Positions 50,479 through 60,085 of a stretch of DNA of 64,000 nucleotides are shown here, in pieces. This DNA is from Maniola hyperantus (Eukaryota > Arthropoda > Insecta > Lepidoptera > Nymphalidae), in contig NC_048547.1 in NCBI RefSeq assembly GCF_902806685.2, forward strand, positions 14,767,196 through 14,831,195. The letters are read 5' to 3'. Both the position numbers and the translations under genes were made by a program. The notes beneath the pieces are model-generated. The model was not told the DNA's origin, did not search any database, and saw only the letters and a program-made list of their open reading frames with translations. Numbering within the stretch: the first letter of the stretch is position 1; each line of letters opens with the position of its first letter.

Positions 50479-50761
50479 CTAGTTTATGCCTGCGACTTTC
50501 TATGCGTAGATTATACAAATTTCAAGCCCCTATTTTAACCCCTGAAGGGTTGAATTTTAAAAAATCCGTTTTTAACGGATGTCTACTAGCTATCTGCATG
50601 CTAAATTTCAGCCCGATCCGTCTAGTATTGAGCGGTGTATTGATCAGTCAGTCAGTCAGTCAGCTTTTCAATTTCGAAAGCTTTATACCCTGCAGTTATA
50701 CTTAGGGGTTTGAAATTTGTGTAGACGAAGTCACGCAAATGAAATCGCGGGCATCAGCTAG
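50479..50761 (-). mobile_element. Helitron-like element plus an inverted 3' fragment
   Basis: The minus copy spans 50,479-50,671. A short + strand piece, GGGGTTTGAAATTTGTGTAG to CGCGGGCATCAGCTAGT, follows to 50,761. Confidence 0.65.
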
Positions 50762-50795
50762 TCTTTTTGGAAAAATGTAATTAGATGATTCATCA

Positions 50796-50871
50796 AAATC
50801 ATCATCATGATCAACCCATCGCTGCCTCACTACAGAGCACGGGTGTCCTCACAGATTGAAACGGTTTGGAT
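50796..50871 (-). repeat. GATGAT-tail SINE, tail fragment
   Basis: ATCATCATCATGATCAACCC, CTCACTACAGAGCACGGGTG; only the last 75 bp remain. Confidence 0.6.
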
Positions 50872-50874
50872 GAT

Positions 50875-51408
50875 TACCAATCTTAAATTATCCTAAAATT
50901 ACCTCTCAATACCTTCGTAAAGTACACAAAGACTGAATACAATATATGCCTGAGTACATACACTGTATATATACATATATATGTGTACATACGTTCAAGC
51001 ATTCGCTCTAAACGAGCGGACAGCTCGAGACGATACACGAGCAATAATCCGTTTACTTTTATCTCAACCCCTTGTTCAACTGACCAACCACTCGTGCACT
51101 TCCACACATCGCTATCACAAGGAACTAAAGCCCATTTTCGTTTAACTGAAGAGACTGTTAAGTTTGTAAGTTGTGTCCATCAAAGACGTTATTACCTGAA
51201 GGATATAAAGATGGCGGAGGATAGCCCCGGGCAAATGAAATGCAAATATCTGTCGCAAGGACGAGGGATACGCTGTTTGAGCGGATAATTTCTTATTAGA
51301 GGAATCCTGAGCCACTTTGTGCCAAGACTTTGCTGTGCAATCTACGAATATGTAGGTATATCTACTGATTCAAATACTTGGGGTAGATTCGTTAGATAAT
51401 AAATACAA
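50875..51408. other. No recognisable feature
   Basis: The open frame 50,983-51,288 (+) has no recognised motif and no good acceptor. A patch AAAGATGGCGGAGGATAGCC is GC-richer. Confidence 0.3.
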
Positions 51409-51410
51409 TA

Positions 51411-51500
51411 GCCTCAATAGCTCAACGGTGAAAGGAGCGGACTGAAATCCGAAAAGTCGGCGGTTCAAACTCCACCCATTGTATTATTGTCGTATGCACT
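51411..51500 (+). repeat. tRNA-derived SINE head
   Basis: GCCTCAATAGCTCAACGGTG (box A) and GGCGGTTCAAACTCCACCC (box B), ending shortly after. A 23-bp unit TTTACTACTTTAGTGTGCTT repeats next to it at 51,510-51,570. Confidence 0.7.
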
Positions 51501-51630
51501 AAGTTTCTAAAGTTTACTACTTTAGTGTGCTTTAGTTTACTACTTTAGTGTGCTTTAGTTTACTACTTTACAAAGTAGTAGTAATAAACGCGTTTTACCT
51601 ACCTACCAATAAAACGCTTATTAATTTACA

Positions 51631-51691
51631 TACCTTACTCGATGCTTAACTAATATGAGATAGGCATATTAGTTAAGCATCGAGTAAGGTA
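51631..51691. repeat. Perfect 27-bp inverted repeat, 7-nt loop
   Basis: TACCTTACTCGATGCTTAAC plus TAATATG pairs exactly with the right arm. It may be a small foldback element. Confidence 0.75.
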
Positions 51692-51729
51692 CGTACAGTC
51701 AAATTATAAGTAGTTAATAAAAAAAATTA

Positions 51730-51926
51730 CAGTACGTGGCTGAAAATAATGTACATTGACCTTTAGATAGGAGATAGCGGATTTGTAGAGCATTGAAAAA
51801 ATGTCACATAGGTATACTCATACCTATGTGACTTTTTTTCAATGACAATGAATGACAGAGAGAACGCTCTGCGAAGCCGAAATGTCATTCGAAAGGCCGA
51901 TGTACATTATTTTCAGCCGCGTACTG
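51730..51926. mobile_element. MITE with TTA duplication, CAGTACGYGGCTG ends
   Basis: 197 bp with ends CAGTACGTGGCTGAAAATAA and the complement of CAGTACGCGGCTGAAAATAA, TTA on both sides, and an internal hairpin around CATAGGTAT. PIF/Harbinger-like. Confidence 0.8.
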
Positions 51927-52009
51927 TTAAAAAAAATTTACTTTGTAAAGTTATTTAAAGTTAAATGTCATTAAAGCGGTTGAAGAAAAAGGCGTCCATC
52001 TATAAAGGC

Positions 52010-52200
52010 GACGTTTATAGCGTCGGTTTCAATCGGCGGCGCATAAACGAACAGTTTGCGCGTTTTACTCGCGCTCGTAAACCGCCCGCCCTGCGCCGCC
52101 GCCGCCCTAACGCCCGCCCTAGCACCCTGTCAGCGAATTCTAGTCCGCGACATGTTGAAATGGCAATCAGGGTATGAGGCGGGGGGGGGGGGGGGGACGT
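52010..52200. mobile_element. GC-rich MITE end with a 16-G run
   Basis: GTCCGCGACATGTTGAAATG and GGCAATCAGGGTATGAGGCG match the terminal sequence of the MITE at 28,858. The G-run spans 52,181-52,196. GC-rich DNA (CGCCGCCGCCGCCC) precedes it. No second end is visible. Confidence 0.5.
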
Positions 52201-52204
52201 CACC

Positions 52205-53040
52205 ATCACCATTTTTTCTCTTTGACTTTATCAGAAACTAAAATCTACTATCGTCTATTTAGTTAAGTTATAGCTTTATTCCAGCAGAATCGGTCCCAGT
52301 AACATTCGGAATACATGTAAACACAAGTTTCATACCAGAGCTACTCCGATATTTCCGATATTTCCGAACGAAACTGTGTAGTAACAAACACTGGAGACTT
52401 GTTAAATAATATATTCGTTTAATTGTTTCCAAACGTTCTGTAGATAGCACTGGCTCGGAGTTTTCAGGCGTTGAGACCGCATGGCTTGCAGTGGTCTTAG
52501 TATGAGATTTGATTTCTCACCGAGCATTGATAGAGTTCGAGCGTCGAAAGACAAATTATACGTCTCAGAACAAATACCTGTACAAATAGCCCAATTGTGA
52601 ATCTAAGGCCGCTTATGCACTCATGCGTGAAATCACAGATTCCGTAAAAATACGAATCGAATGAGTAGGTACGTATTTGTATAACGGCAACTTCTAAGAA
52701 TCACGGATACGAACCGAATACGGATAAGTGCACAAAGGATGCATTCAAGCTCTTATTAGAATGTGTGATTAGTGATGATTTTTCATCTTTATCACATTGG
52801 CCACTTTTTTTATTTGTCAAAATGTATTTTGTACGTGAGATTGTGACAAACAACGTCAAGTAAGTTTATATTGACTCAAGTATTTTAAAGAAATAATTAA
52901 TTTGTTTTGAAAATTAAATAAAGCTTTATTTTTTGATGTTATTGTGCCATGGTGGGTTGCAGTATACTAGGCTACAATAAATAAATATAAAATAGCCAAA
53001 GCGAACGTAAAATAGAAGAAATAACATTTCACAAGTATGT
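52205..53040. other. No recognisable feature
   Basis: AT-rich sequence with short open frames only. CGGATACGAACCGAATACGG at 52,703 is a local near-repeat of GTATTTGTATAACGG-flanking motifs, too weak to call. Confidence 0.3.
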
Positions 53041-53044
53041 ACCT

Positions 53045-53275
53045 CTGCTGGAGCGAAATGGACTATCTGTGCAATAGTAAAATGGTCTCCTCGATTCAAA
53101 GCTCAACATACAGTACCACTGAATTTAATTTCGCAAAGTTTCCACTCGGAAAGCAGGCTGTAGATGTATGGACAAACATGAGCTCTTTAAAATCTATTTA
53201 GTTTGACGCTCAAGTGTTTTGATGCTCGAATTCTATCAACGTTGGTGAGATGTAAAATCTTATACTAAGCCTACA
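53045..53275. mobile_element. Diverged relative of the CCCGTAGTACAAG MITE
   Basis: The interior GAATTTAATTTCGCAAAGTT, TAGATGTATGGACAAAC and the end GGTGAGATGTAAAATCTTAT parallel that MITE in order, with many substitutions. It is an older copy or a sister family. Confidence 0.5.
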
Positions 53276-53564
53276 GACGACTGTTCCGATATATTCGGTC
53301 GTGTACAGAACCACTATTGTGGACACATTTTTATTTATAATCAACAAATTCTATTGCAATGTGTTTTATTCCAATACAATTTCTAAAAGCTCATACTTTG
53401 AAACTCAGAAATGGAGTGAGTGTAGGAGAGTGGACTAAGACTTTTGGAATGATCAATTATTTTATTGGCAAGTAAGTATCGATTTTGGTAGATTTTATTA
53501 CTTACATAATTTATTTTTAATTTCTTTGTTGATGCGATTGAAACCTTCTAAATATCAACGGATA

Positions 53565-53700
53565 ATTTTTAAGCACACGACTATTTCTAGGTAAACGCGT
53601 CCCATCTTAGGCCACATTATCACTTTACATCAGGTGTGATTGTGGATTCGATGGGCTTGTTTAAATTCTCTAAATAATAGGTATTTTTGCTTACAGCTAT
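53565..53700 (+). repeat. LINE 3' UTR fragment
   Basis: AGGTAAACGCGTCCCATCTT and CATCAGGTGTGATTGTGG match the region following the LINE coding end at 55,250-55,580. Confidence 0.6.
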
Positions 53701-53929
53701 GGATGCCTTCATGTAATGATGCACATGAATCAAATCTTCAAAAATATTCCTATCGAGCTGAATCCCATACATCGTTATTATAAATCTATACACATAGTTC
53801 CTTTGTCATGTATCTGTTAGACTTACTGAGATAGGTAAATGTAATTCAACAGATCCTACCTACAATATGCCAGTGATTCTCAAACCATGGGTAGGTATGA
53901 TACAGATTACTTGTAATATGGAAAACATC

Positions 53930-54103
53930 GTGAGAAAATCTTCATGCCTAAGTTCACCCTCACCGTAATGTTCTCAAAGATGTACGCGGTCTGCCACTCC
54001 GCAATTGGCCAGCGTGGTAGATTATGGCCAAAACTCTACTCATTCTGAGAGGAAACCCGTGCTCAGTAGTGTGCTAGCGATGGGTTGATCATGATGATGA
54101 TAC
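53930..54103 (+). repeat. GATGAT-tail SINE, distal half (+)
   Basis: AATGTTCTCAAAGATGTACG, AATTGGCCAGCGTGGTAGAT, GAGAGGAAACCCGTGCTCAG and the ATGATGAT tail. Confidence 0.75.
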
Positions 54104-54321
54104 ATATTTTGGGAACCACTTCATTACGAAATAGAATACAATATTGGAATAGAATAATGGAAAAACGTTCGCAATACGTTATACTGGACTAAGAGCCAGC
54201 GCGTGCCAGTCCTTCGTTATTTTGTAAAAGCTGAAAGTTTCTTTACATATTGTCCCCAACCCAGGGAGGGACGATCAGTGACTATGAAGTTTGGATCATA
54301 GTGGTTTTGGGGGATAACAGG

Positions 54322-54740
54322 CAGTGGCGTGCACAGGTTTGAAGCCAGGGTAGGCACTAGTTAGCTAGGAACCTGTGAGATATGTTGTGGCCGTATGGTA
54401 ATAATTAAATGCGGCAACGGTGAAAGATGTTTATTGAGAGCCGACTTATGATCTACTCTCTCTTATGGACTAACAATACTAATAAAGAAATCTTACATAC
54501 TATTGTTTTAAACTTATTGCTTAACGACCTAACCTACATAATTTTGCATCACCTCTCTTTCAATCCGATGTGCAGGCAACCTACTTTGATATATTGAGGA
54601 GTTGCATTTTTATGTTACTTAAACTGACAATTCGTACATATTACACCTGTTTATTGGCAGGTTTAAATGAAAAATATGCATTGAGCTATTACAACTGGGG
54701 TAAGCAGTGCATTTATGCCTCTATGACCTGCACGCCCCTG
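54322..54740. mobile_element. hAT-type MITE, perfect 8-bp duplication, split by a solo LTR
   Basis: Ends CAGTGGCGTGCACAGG and CCTGCACGCCCCTG. ATAACAGG precedes (54,314-54,321) and follows (54,741-54,748) exactly, the hAT signature. Without the nested LTR it is about 145 bp, matching the copy at 24,025. Confidence 0.88.
54376..54645 (-). repeat. Solo LTR (270 bp) of the 59.8-kb family
   Basis: On the + strand it runs TGAGATATGTTGTGGCC to CGTACATATTACA and is flanked by CCTG (54,372-54,375 and 54,646-54,649). It is the reverse orientation of the LTRs at 59,798 and 62,016, with only a few differences. A solo LTR with an intact duplication implies LTR-LTR recombination after insertion. Confidence 0.9.
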
Positions 54741-55249
54741 ATAACAGGTATTAAACATGTAAAAAAATCTAACGTTAAAGTATTAAGTCTAATTTGTATA
54801 GTTTTTTCGGAATAGTATTACAAATCTTGTCGCATTGCTAGACAACGTGCGTCGTCACAACCCCATGCCAGATACCCTTAAACTTTCAAACTTTACATTT
54901 GTTACCTGTTATCTCCCAAAGCCACCATGATCCAAACTTCATAGTCTCCGATCGTACCTCCCTGTATTGGGGACAATGCCCAGAGAAACTTTCAGCTTTT
55001 ATAAAATAACGAAGATCTGGCACGCGCTGGCTCTCTGTCTATACGGGAGATACATAAATTAACCGACGTCGTGGACAGCGAGCTGCGCCAATGTGTTGTC
55101 GCGACTTGATTTACAACAATAAACTACTTGCCAATTAACTGATATTATACACTTAGGAATATAATATTGAAATGACTCCCTGATAAATAAGTATATAAGT
55201 GCAAACTCATTTTTAATTCCTTTTAGGTTTTTTTTTTTAAATTCATTAT

Positions 55250-55610
55250 AGGTGTACGCTTGACCACAATCACACCTGATGGGAAGTGATGATGTGGCCT
55301 AAGATGGGACGCGTTTACCTAGAAGATGCCTATTCACTCTTGTTTTAAACATACCCGGGTTGTGATTGGTAGGAAACACATATCGCGGAAGAGTATTCCA
55401 AACCTTAGCCATGCGTATGAGGAATGATGACGCAAAACGTTTCGTGCGTGTAGATGGGATGTCGACGACATAAGGATGGAAACTCGCCCGACGTCTTGCG
55501 GTTCGGTGGTAAAATGGTGAAGGGGGGACAAGATCGAAAAGTTCCTGAGCACACTCTCCGAAATATATCCTATAAAACACTGATAAGCCGGCGACCTTGC
55601 GGCGGTGATC
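55250..55610 (-). pseudogene. LINE ORF2 C-terminus with 3' UTR
   Basis: The minus strand frame 55,299-55,580 reads ELFDLVPPSPFYHRTARRRA, STRTKRFASSFLIRMAKVWN, FKTRVNRHLLGKRVPS and stop. It is the same family as 34,850-35,080. The reverse transcriptase core lies outside the truncated copy. Confidence 0.78.
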
Positions 55611-55710
55611 GAGACTTTGTAAAATAGGTGAGGTATAGAATATTATGTTTATTTTCCATGGATTAACGTGAAGGCATAGGTGATATCCTTATAGATATTC
55701 ATCCTTAGAG

Positions 55711-56027
55711 ATCATCATCATGATCAGCCCATCACCAGCTCACTACAGAGCACGGCGGGTCTCCTCTCACAGTGAGAAGGGTTTTGACCAGTCTACCACG
55801 CTGGCCATGTGCGGATTGGTAGACTTCGCACACTTTTGAGAACATTATGGAGAATTCTCAGGCATGCTGGTTTCCTCACGATGTTTTCCTTCACCGTTAA
55901 AGCAAGTGATAATTAATTGCTTAAAACGCTGATAACTCCGAAAAGTTATAAGTGCGTGCCCAGAATCGAACCGAGTAGCTGCTCCCTGATTGAGAGACCA
56001 ATGTCTCAACCACTAGGCTATCACCGC
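55711..56027 (-). repeat. GATGAT-tail SINE, full length
   Basis: The body and tail are standard; in the head the box B (CGGTTCGATTCTGGGCACG) is followed by an atypical GGAGCAGCTACTCGG insert. Confidence 0.75.
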
Positions 56028-56050
56028 CTGTCAAAGCCTTCTACATCATT

Positions 56051-56228
56051 GGCCCTACCGCGGTTGTTTGACAGCTACAATGTCACGATCGCAATAATCT
56101 CTGATTGGTTAATGCTCGCTCACTATTGGCCACAATGCATTGTTGCAACAAGAATCGCACAAATTCAGCCAATCAGAACAATTGAGATTGTAATAATGAT
56201 TGATGCAGGTTTTAGACAATCGCCCTAC
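56051..56228. mobile_element. MITE, CTACCGCGGTTGTTTGAC ends, copy 4
   Basis: 178 bp, nearly identical to the copies at 4,451 and 25,866; it sits between two SINE copies. Confidence 0.8.
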
Positions 56229-56421
56229 ATGATCATTATCAACCCTTCGTCAGCCCACTATAGAGCACGGGTCTCCTCTCAGTATGAGCAAGGGTTTAGG
56301 GCCTGCCAATCCCCTCTTGGCCAACCTGGCGGACTATGGCCTGAACTTTAGGACATAGTCCGCCACGTTGGTCAAGAGGGGATTGGCAGACTTCACACAA
56401 TTTTGAGAATATAATGGAGAT
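56228..56421 (-). repeat. SINE fragment with an internal inverted duplication
   Basis: SINE body sequence at 56,354-56,389 is repeated inverted at 56,303-56,338 with two mismatches over 36 bp, giving a long hairpin with a 15-nt loop. Confidence 0.7.
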
Positions 56422-56825
56422 ATCAGAACCTTATAAAGTCTGAAATAACGAAAAACAATTGTCGGTTATAGTACGTTAGTACTACATATATAATATCTTC
56501 TGTGGTTTTAGCTTTGTCACAGGGTCTAAGTTCGAGCCAAATCACTATATATAACTAGTCATCAAATATACCCTTTTGTAGATAGCAGTGGGTCTGTCTG
56601 TCTGTGTGTGATACACATGGGGCTAATTAAGGCTGTATCAGATGTGTCGCGATACCGCGCTAAGACAGCGCAAATACAAGGCGTAACATGCACAACGAGC
56701 GATCAAATACAAGGATGCGGTAATTGCTTATAGCGGGGACTTAGAAATAACTACTCGTAGGTACCTACGTACAGTTTAAGGTTTTGGATTTAAATGATAC
56801 TTACTTACAGAAATAATTCCAGAAT

Positions 56826-57030
56826 GCTTCGTCCGCGTGGACTTAGGTTTCCTAAAAATCCTGTGGGAACTCTTTGATTTTCAAATTAGCCTGTGGCACT
56901 CTCCAGGTCTTTATTTATTTTGAAATATAGTTTAGGTCTTAAACTATACCCATGCAGAAAATCACGTTGATCCGTTGCGACGTGATTGAAGGCCAAACCA
57001 ACAAACACTTTCGCATTTATAATAATTATA
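56826..57030 (-). mobile_element. Helitron-like element (AAATGCGAAAGTG type)
   Basis: The minus strand runs from ATAAATGCGAAAGTG through CACGTCGCAACGGATCAACG and CCTGGAGAGTGCC to CCACGCGGACGAAGC. Confidence 0.7.
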
Positions 57031-57480
57031 GGTAGTGAGGTGATACCTATAATTAAAGTTCATTAATATAGCCGAGAGAGAGCGACCGGTTGGACACCAG
57101 AAGTTGGGGTCTGACCTCTCGCTCTAATCGAAGTAGGACAGCGATAAATAGGTATTTGCTTCAAATGGGTATTAGTAGTGTCCAATCTTAAATTTTCTCA
57201 ATCTAAGTGCCCATTGCGATCATCATAATATGGGAGCTAGTAATCCCATTACATAGCATAGAAACATACCTTCACTCTGTTGTGGTATACTGACAAATGG
57301 ATTTACTTTTGCGTCCACCAACTCTTTTATACCACATCCAAGGCGTCAACTTACCAACCTTTCTTACATCAAGTGCCGCCAAGTCAGCTCACATAAATAA
57401 CTTATAGGGCTGATCGGATCTCGGTGATTTGTTGTGCTATTTACGTATTTGCTGAGCCACTGGCAGCCCTGGCCTCAAGC

Positions 57481-57513
57481 CGCCCACCACCGCCCACCAC
57501 CGCCCACCACCGG
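57481..57513 (+). repeat. Short tandem repeat, CGCCCACCAC
   Basis: Three near-identical 11-bp units (CGCCCACCACC) in a row. Confidence 0.7.
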
Positions 57514-57664
57514 TCACGTTCACTGCCCATCACTTTGTGACGACGTACAGGAAAAGAATGACCATGTCAGCTCTACTTCAACCCAACCAGAATACGCTGA
57601 CGCTTGTGATAGCGCTTTGAAATGAAGGATATCTGCTAATTATATTATGTAGGTAATACTTAGC

Positions 57665-58015
57665 TGATGTGTGCGACATCGTCCGCGTGGATTTAGTTTG
57701 TAATAACCTTGTGGGAACTCGGTGTAAGAAAAACGTATTCATCGTTATCGTAATCGTCAAAAAATTCGGCCCTTTGATTGGTTGATTCACTGTTTATATT
57801 TTTTCACAGCCAATCAAAGGGCAGAATTTGTTGACGATTACGATAACGATGAATACGTTTTTCTTACACAATTGGGCGGCATGTCTTTAACTAGCACGCA
57901 AAAAATAACCTCGATCCGTTTGCACCGTTGCGGCGTGTTTGAAGGACTAACCAAACAATCAAAGTAGGTACCAACAAACTAACAAATAAAAGTTTTGCAC
58001 TTAGGTATAATACTT
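57665..58015 (-). mobile_element. Helitron-like element split by a foldback MITE
   Basis: Both halves (ATCGTCCGCGTGGATTTAGT on the left; AAAATAACCTCGATCCGTTT and GCGGCGTGTTTGAAGGACTA on the right) belong to the AAATGCGAAAGTG family. Confidence 0.65.
57722..57869. mobile_element. Foldback MITE, 60-bp arms
   Basis: 148 bp; GTGTAAGAAAAACGTATTCA at the left pairs with its complement at the right over 60 bp with two mismatches. The loop is 28 nt. No clear target duplication. Confidence 0.8.
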
Positions 58016-58019
58016 ATAC

Positions 58020-58655
58020 GAAAACTTTTAGATTAATGAGCGCAAACCCGTCTTGCAATAAAAAAAGGAATAAAAATTCGTATATGTAGTATATAAAATA
58101 TATTCAAATTGATTTTTTCTATGTACCTACCTAATTGCAGACGAGAAGGAACCTACACAGAGTTCAATTCCACTCAACCTATCAAATTAGTTAATGCCAT
58201 CTAAAAGGTAATATACACATTTCATCGCCCATCCGCCATCACTCGCCAGTCGCCAATAAACCCACTCCATAAATCCCCTATTTATAATATAATAAAATTT
58301 ATACCCCATAATCCTCTCTCTACTCGTCTCATGTAGGGCACTCTTATTAAGAATTCTCTAACATTGCACGTACAACTACTAACCTTATGTTTTTGTCGAC
58401 CTGCCTTAAGTAACCTTTGTAGCATGAATACCAAAAACGCTTCTAGAACTGTCGAAATAAAGGTGGTATTTGTATACACTTTTTCGCCAATGAAAGTAAA
58501 TAGTAATGCTCAATAACCATCGGCATAAATAGTATTAACAACAATTGATTTACATACAAATTGCTTTACACAGTATTGCTGACGGAATAGCGCGCGTGAT
58601 GCGAGGAATATGTGGGGCCACGAGACCAGCGGGGAGAAGCAGGCGGGCAGCGATT
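58020..58655. other. No recognisable feature
   Basis: AT-rich with short frames on the minus strand only; no repeat end or splice-flanked exon was identified. Confidence 0.3.
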
Positions 58656-58660
58656 TAAAA

Positions 58661-58884
58661 TGTTCCACTAGATGAGGCGCTTCATAGTAGGTAACATGTC
58701 CCAACGTCAATCGCAATCCGCATAAAAGACGCAGTCCGTTTCTACGGTCAAAGATAAGTTAGAACTCTAAATTATTATCTACATGGGTATTAAAGCTAAC
58801 CATGTGAAGACGACTGGCAGCAATTCGGACGTTGATGTTCGTTGGAACATGCTGTTACTATGAAGCGCCCCATCTAGTGGAATA
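58661..58884. mobile_element. MITE, TTCCACTAGATGRGGCGC ends
   Basis: 224 bp; TGTTCCACTAGATGAGGCGC at the left pairs with GCGCCCCATCTAGTGGAATA at the right, about 30 bp of inverted ends. The family is not known to me. Confidence 0.7.
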
Positions 58885-59069
58885 TTTATTTCACTGCAGG
58901 CGACGAGATTGATAGTCTTGTTGTCACGGACGGCGATCCTGGGAGATCCATTGTTCTTATCGCAACGTGATAATAGATCCGACGGCTTAATTATCATGGA
59001 CGTCTTATCGTCTCATTGATTCATTATTTTTATCATAGGACTATTTTACAGGTTAACATGAAAGTTTTG

Positions 59070-59312
59070 ATCATCATCAATATCACAACACATTTCTGGC
59101 CCGGAAGGTCACGCTGGCCAAGTGTAGATTGGCAGGCTTCACACGCCTTTGTGACGATTATAGAGAACTCTCAGGCATGTGGATATCCTCACGATGTTTT
59201 CCTTCACCATTAAAACAAGTGATATTTGATTGCTTAAAACACACATAACTCCGAAAAGTTAGAGGTGTCCGGACCCCGCGAATAAAAGACCGGCGACGTC
59301 CGCTTACCTAAT
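59070..59312 (-). repeat. GATGAT-tail SINE
   Basis: CACGCTGGCCAAGTGTAGAT, GAGAACTCTCAGGCATGTGG, TCACGATGTTTTCCTTCACC are in order; the head is diverged (GGTGTCCGGACCCCGCG). Confidence 0.75.
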
Positions 59313-59319
59313 GTTTAAA

Positions 59320-59793
59320 TATTTTCAAATCGCGACTGTGAATTTAGACGTACAAATAATATATAAACCTGAGCAGTCAAAGGGTAAAAATTTCAATTTG
59401 AAAATAAGGAAAAAGGTTCGAACACTGGTTGTGGCTACTGAGACTTCAGATAGGTGCTGCGATCGTAGAGGTTTGCTCGAGCAGTTGCAGCAAAATATTT
59501 TGGAATTCAAAACCAAGTTATGCGACAGCATTTTTTTGAAGATCCTGTTGAAACTCAAAACCTTTTCTTAGATCTACGTTATAGCGGTCTAAACTGTACG
59601 TTGATATATTATCAACCAGTCAGTTTCTCATGGATTATTATATCGCGTATCTCATAGCCTGGCGTGTAAGAGGCGCAGTTACCCCAATACGTGAGGGCGT
59701 CTGTCGCGTTACTCATGCTTGCATCGTATCACAATGAGAGCACCTGATTGCGTCTCATCGGGACCATTTATTGGCGCTCCATCGAATTACTTT
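59320..59793. other. Unassigned flank of the LTR element
   Basis: The frame 59,311-59,571 (+) encodes 86 residues without recognisable motifs. No repeat match. Confidence 0.3.
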
Positions 59794-59797
59794 CTAC

Positions 59798-60067
59798 TGT
59801 AATATGTACGAATTGTCAGTTTAAGTAACATAAAAATGCAACTCCTCAATATATCAAAGTAGGTTGCCTGCACATCGGATTGAAAGAGAGGTGATGCAAA
59901 ATTATGTGGGTTAAGTAGTTAAGCAATAAGTTTAAAACAATAGTATGTAAGATTTCTTTATTAGTATTGTTAGTCCATAAGCAAGAGTAGATCATAAGCC
60001 GGCTCTCAATAAACATCTTCCACCGTTGCCGCATTTAATTATTACCATACGGCCACAACATATCTCA
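59798..60067 (+). repeat. 5' LTR, 270 bp
   Basis: It runs from TGTAATATGTACGAATTGTC to CACAACATATCTCA and contains CTCAATAAACATC, a likely polyadenylation signal, about 55 bp from the end. No clear TATA box is seen. Confidence 0.9.
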
Positions 60068-60085
60068 TGGCGACCCTTGCCAGTC
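60068..60085 (+). other. Primer-binding site
   Basis: TGGCGACCCTTGCCAGTC directly follows the LTR. TGGCGACC is the start of primer-binding sites in several insect Ty3/gypsy elements; the tRNA is not assigned. Confidence 0.65.

Larger units (their letters stand above)
54184..55045. mobile_element. Outer MITE with about 130-bp inverted ends
   Basis: The left end AGAGCCAGCGCGTGCCAGTC to GGGATAACAGG and the right end complement (ending GGCACGCGCTGGCTCT) pair over about 130 bp with scattered differences. TATA-like sequence flanks both sides. A hAT-type MITE lies in it at 54,322. Confidence 0.75.

Noticed and set aside
59846..60034. A 62-codon minus frame repeated at 62,064-62,252
   Set aside because: It lies inside the two LTRs of the non-autonomous element and is duplicated only because LTRs are.
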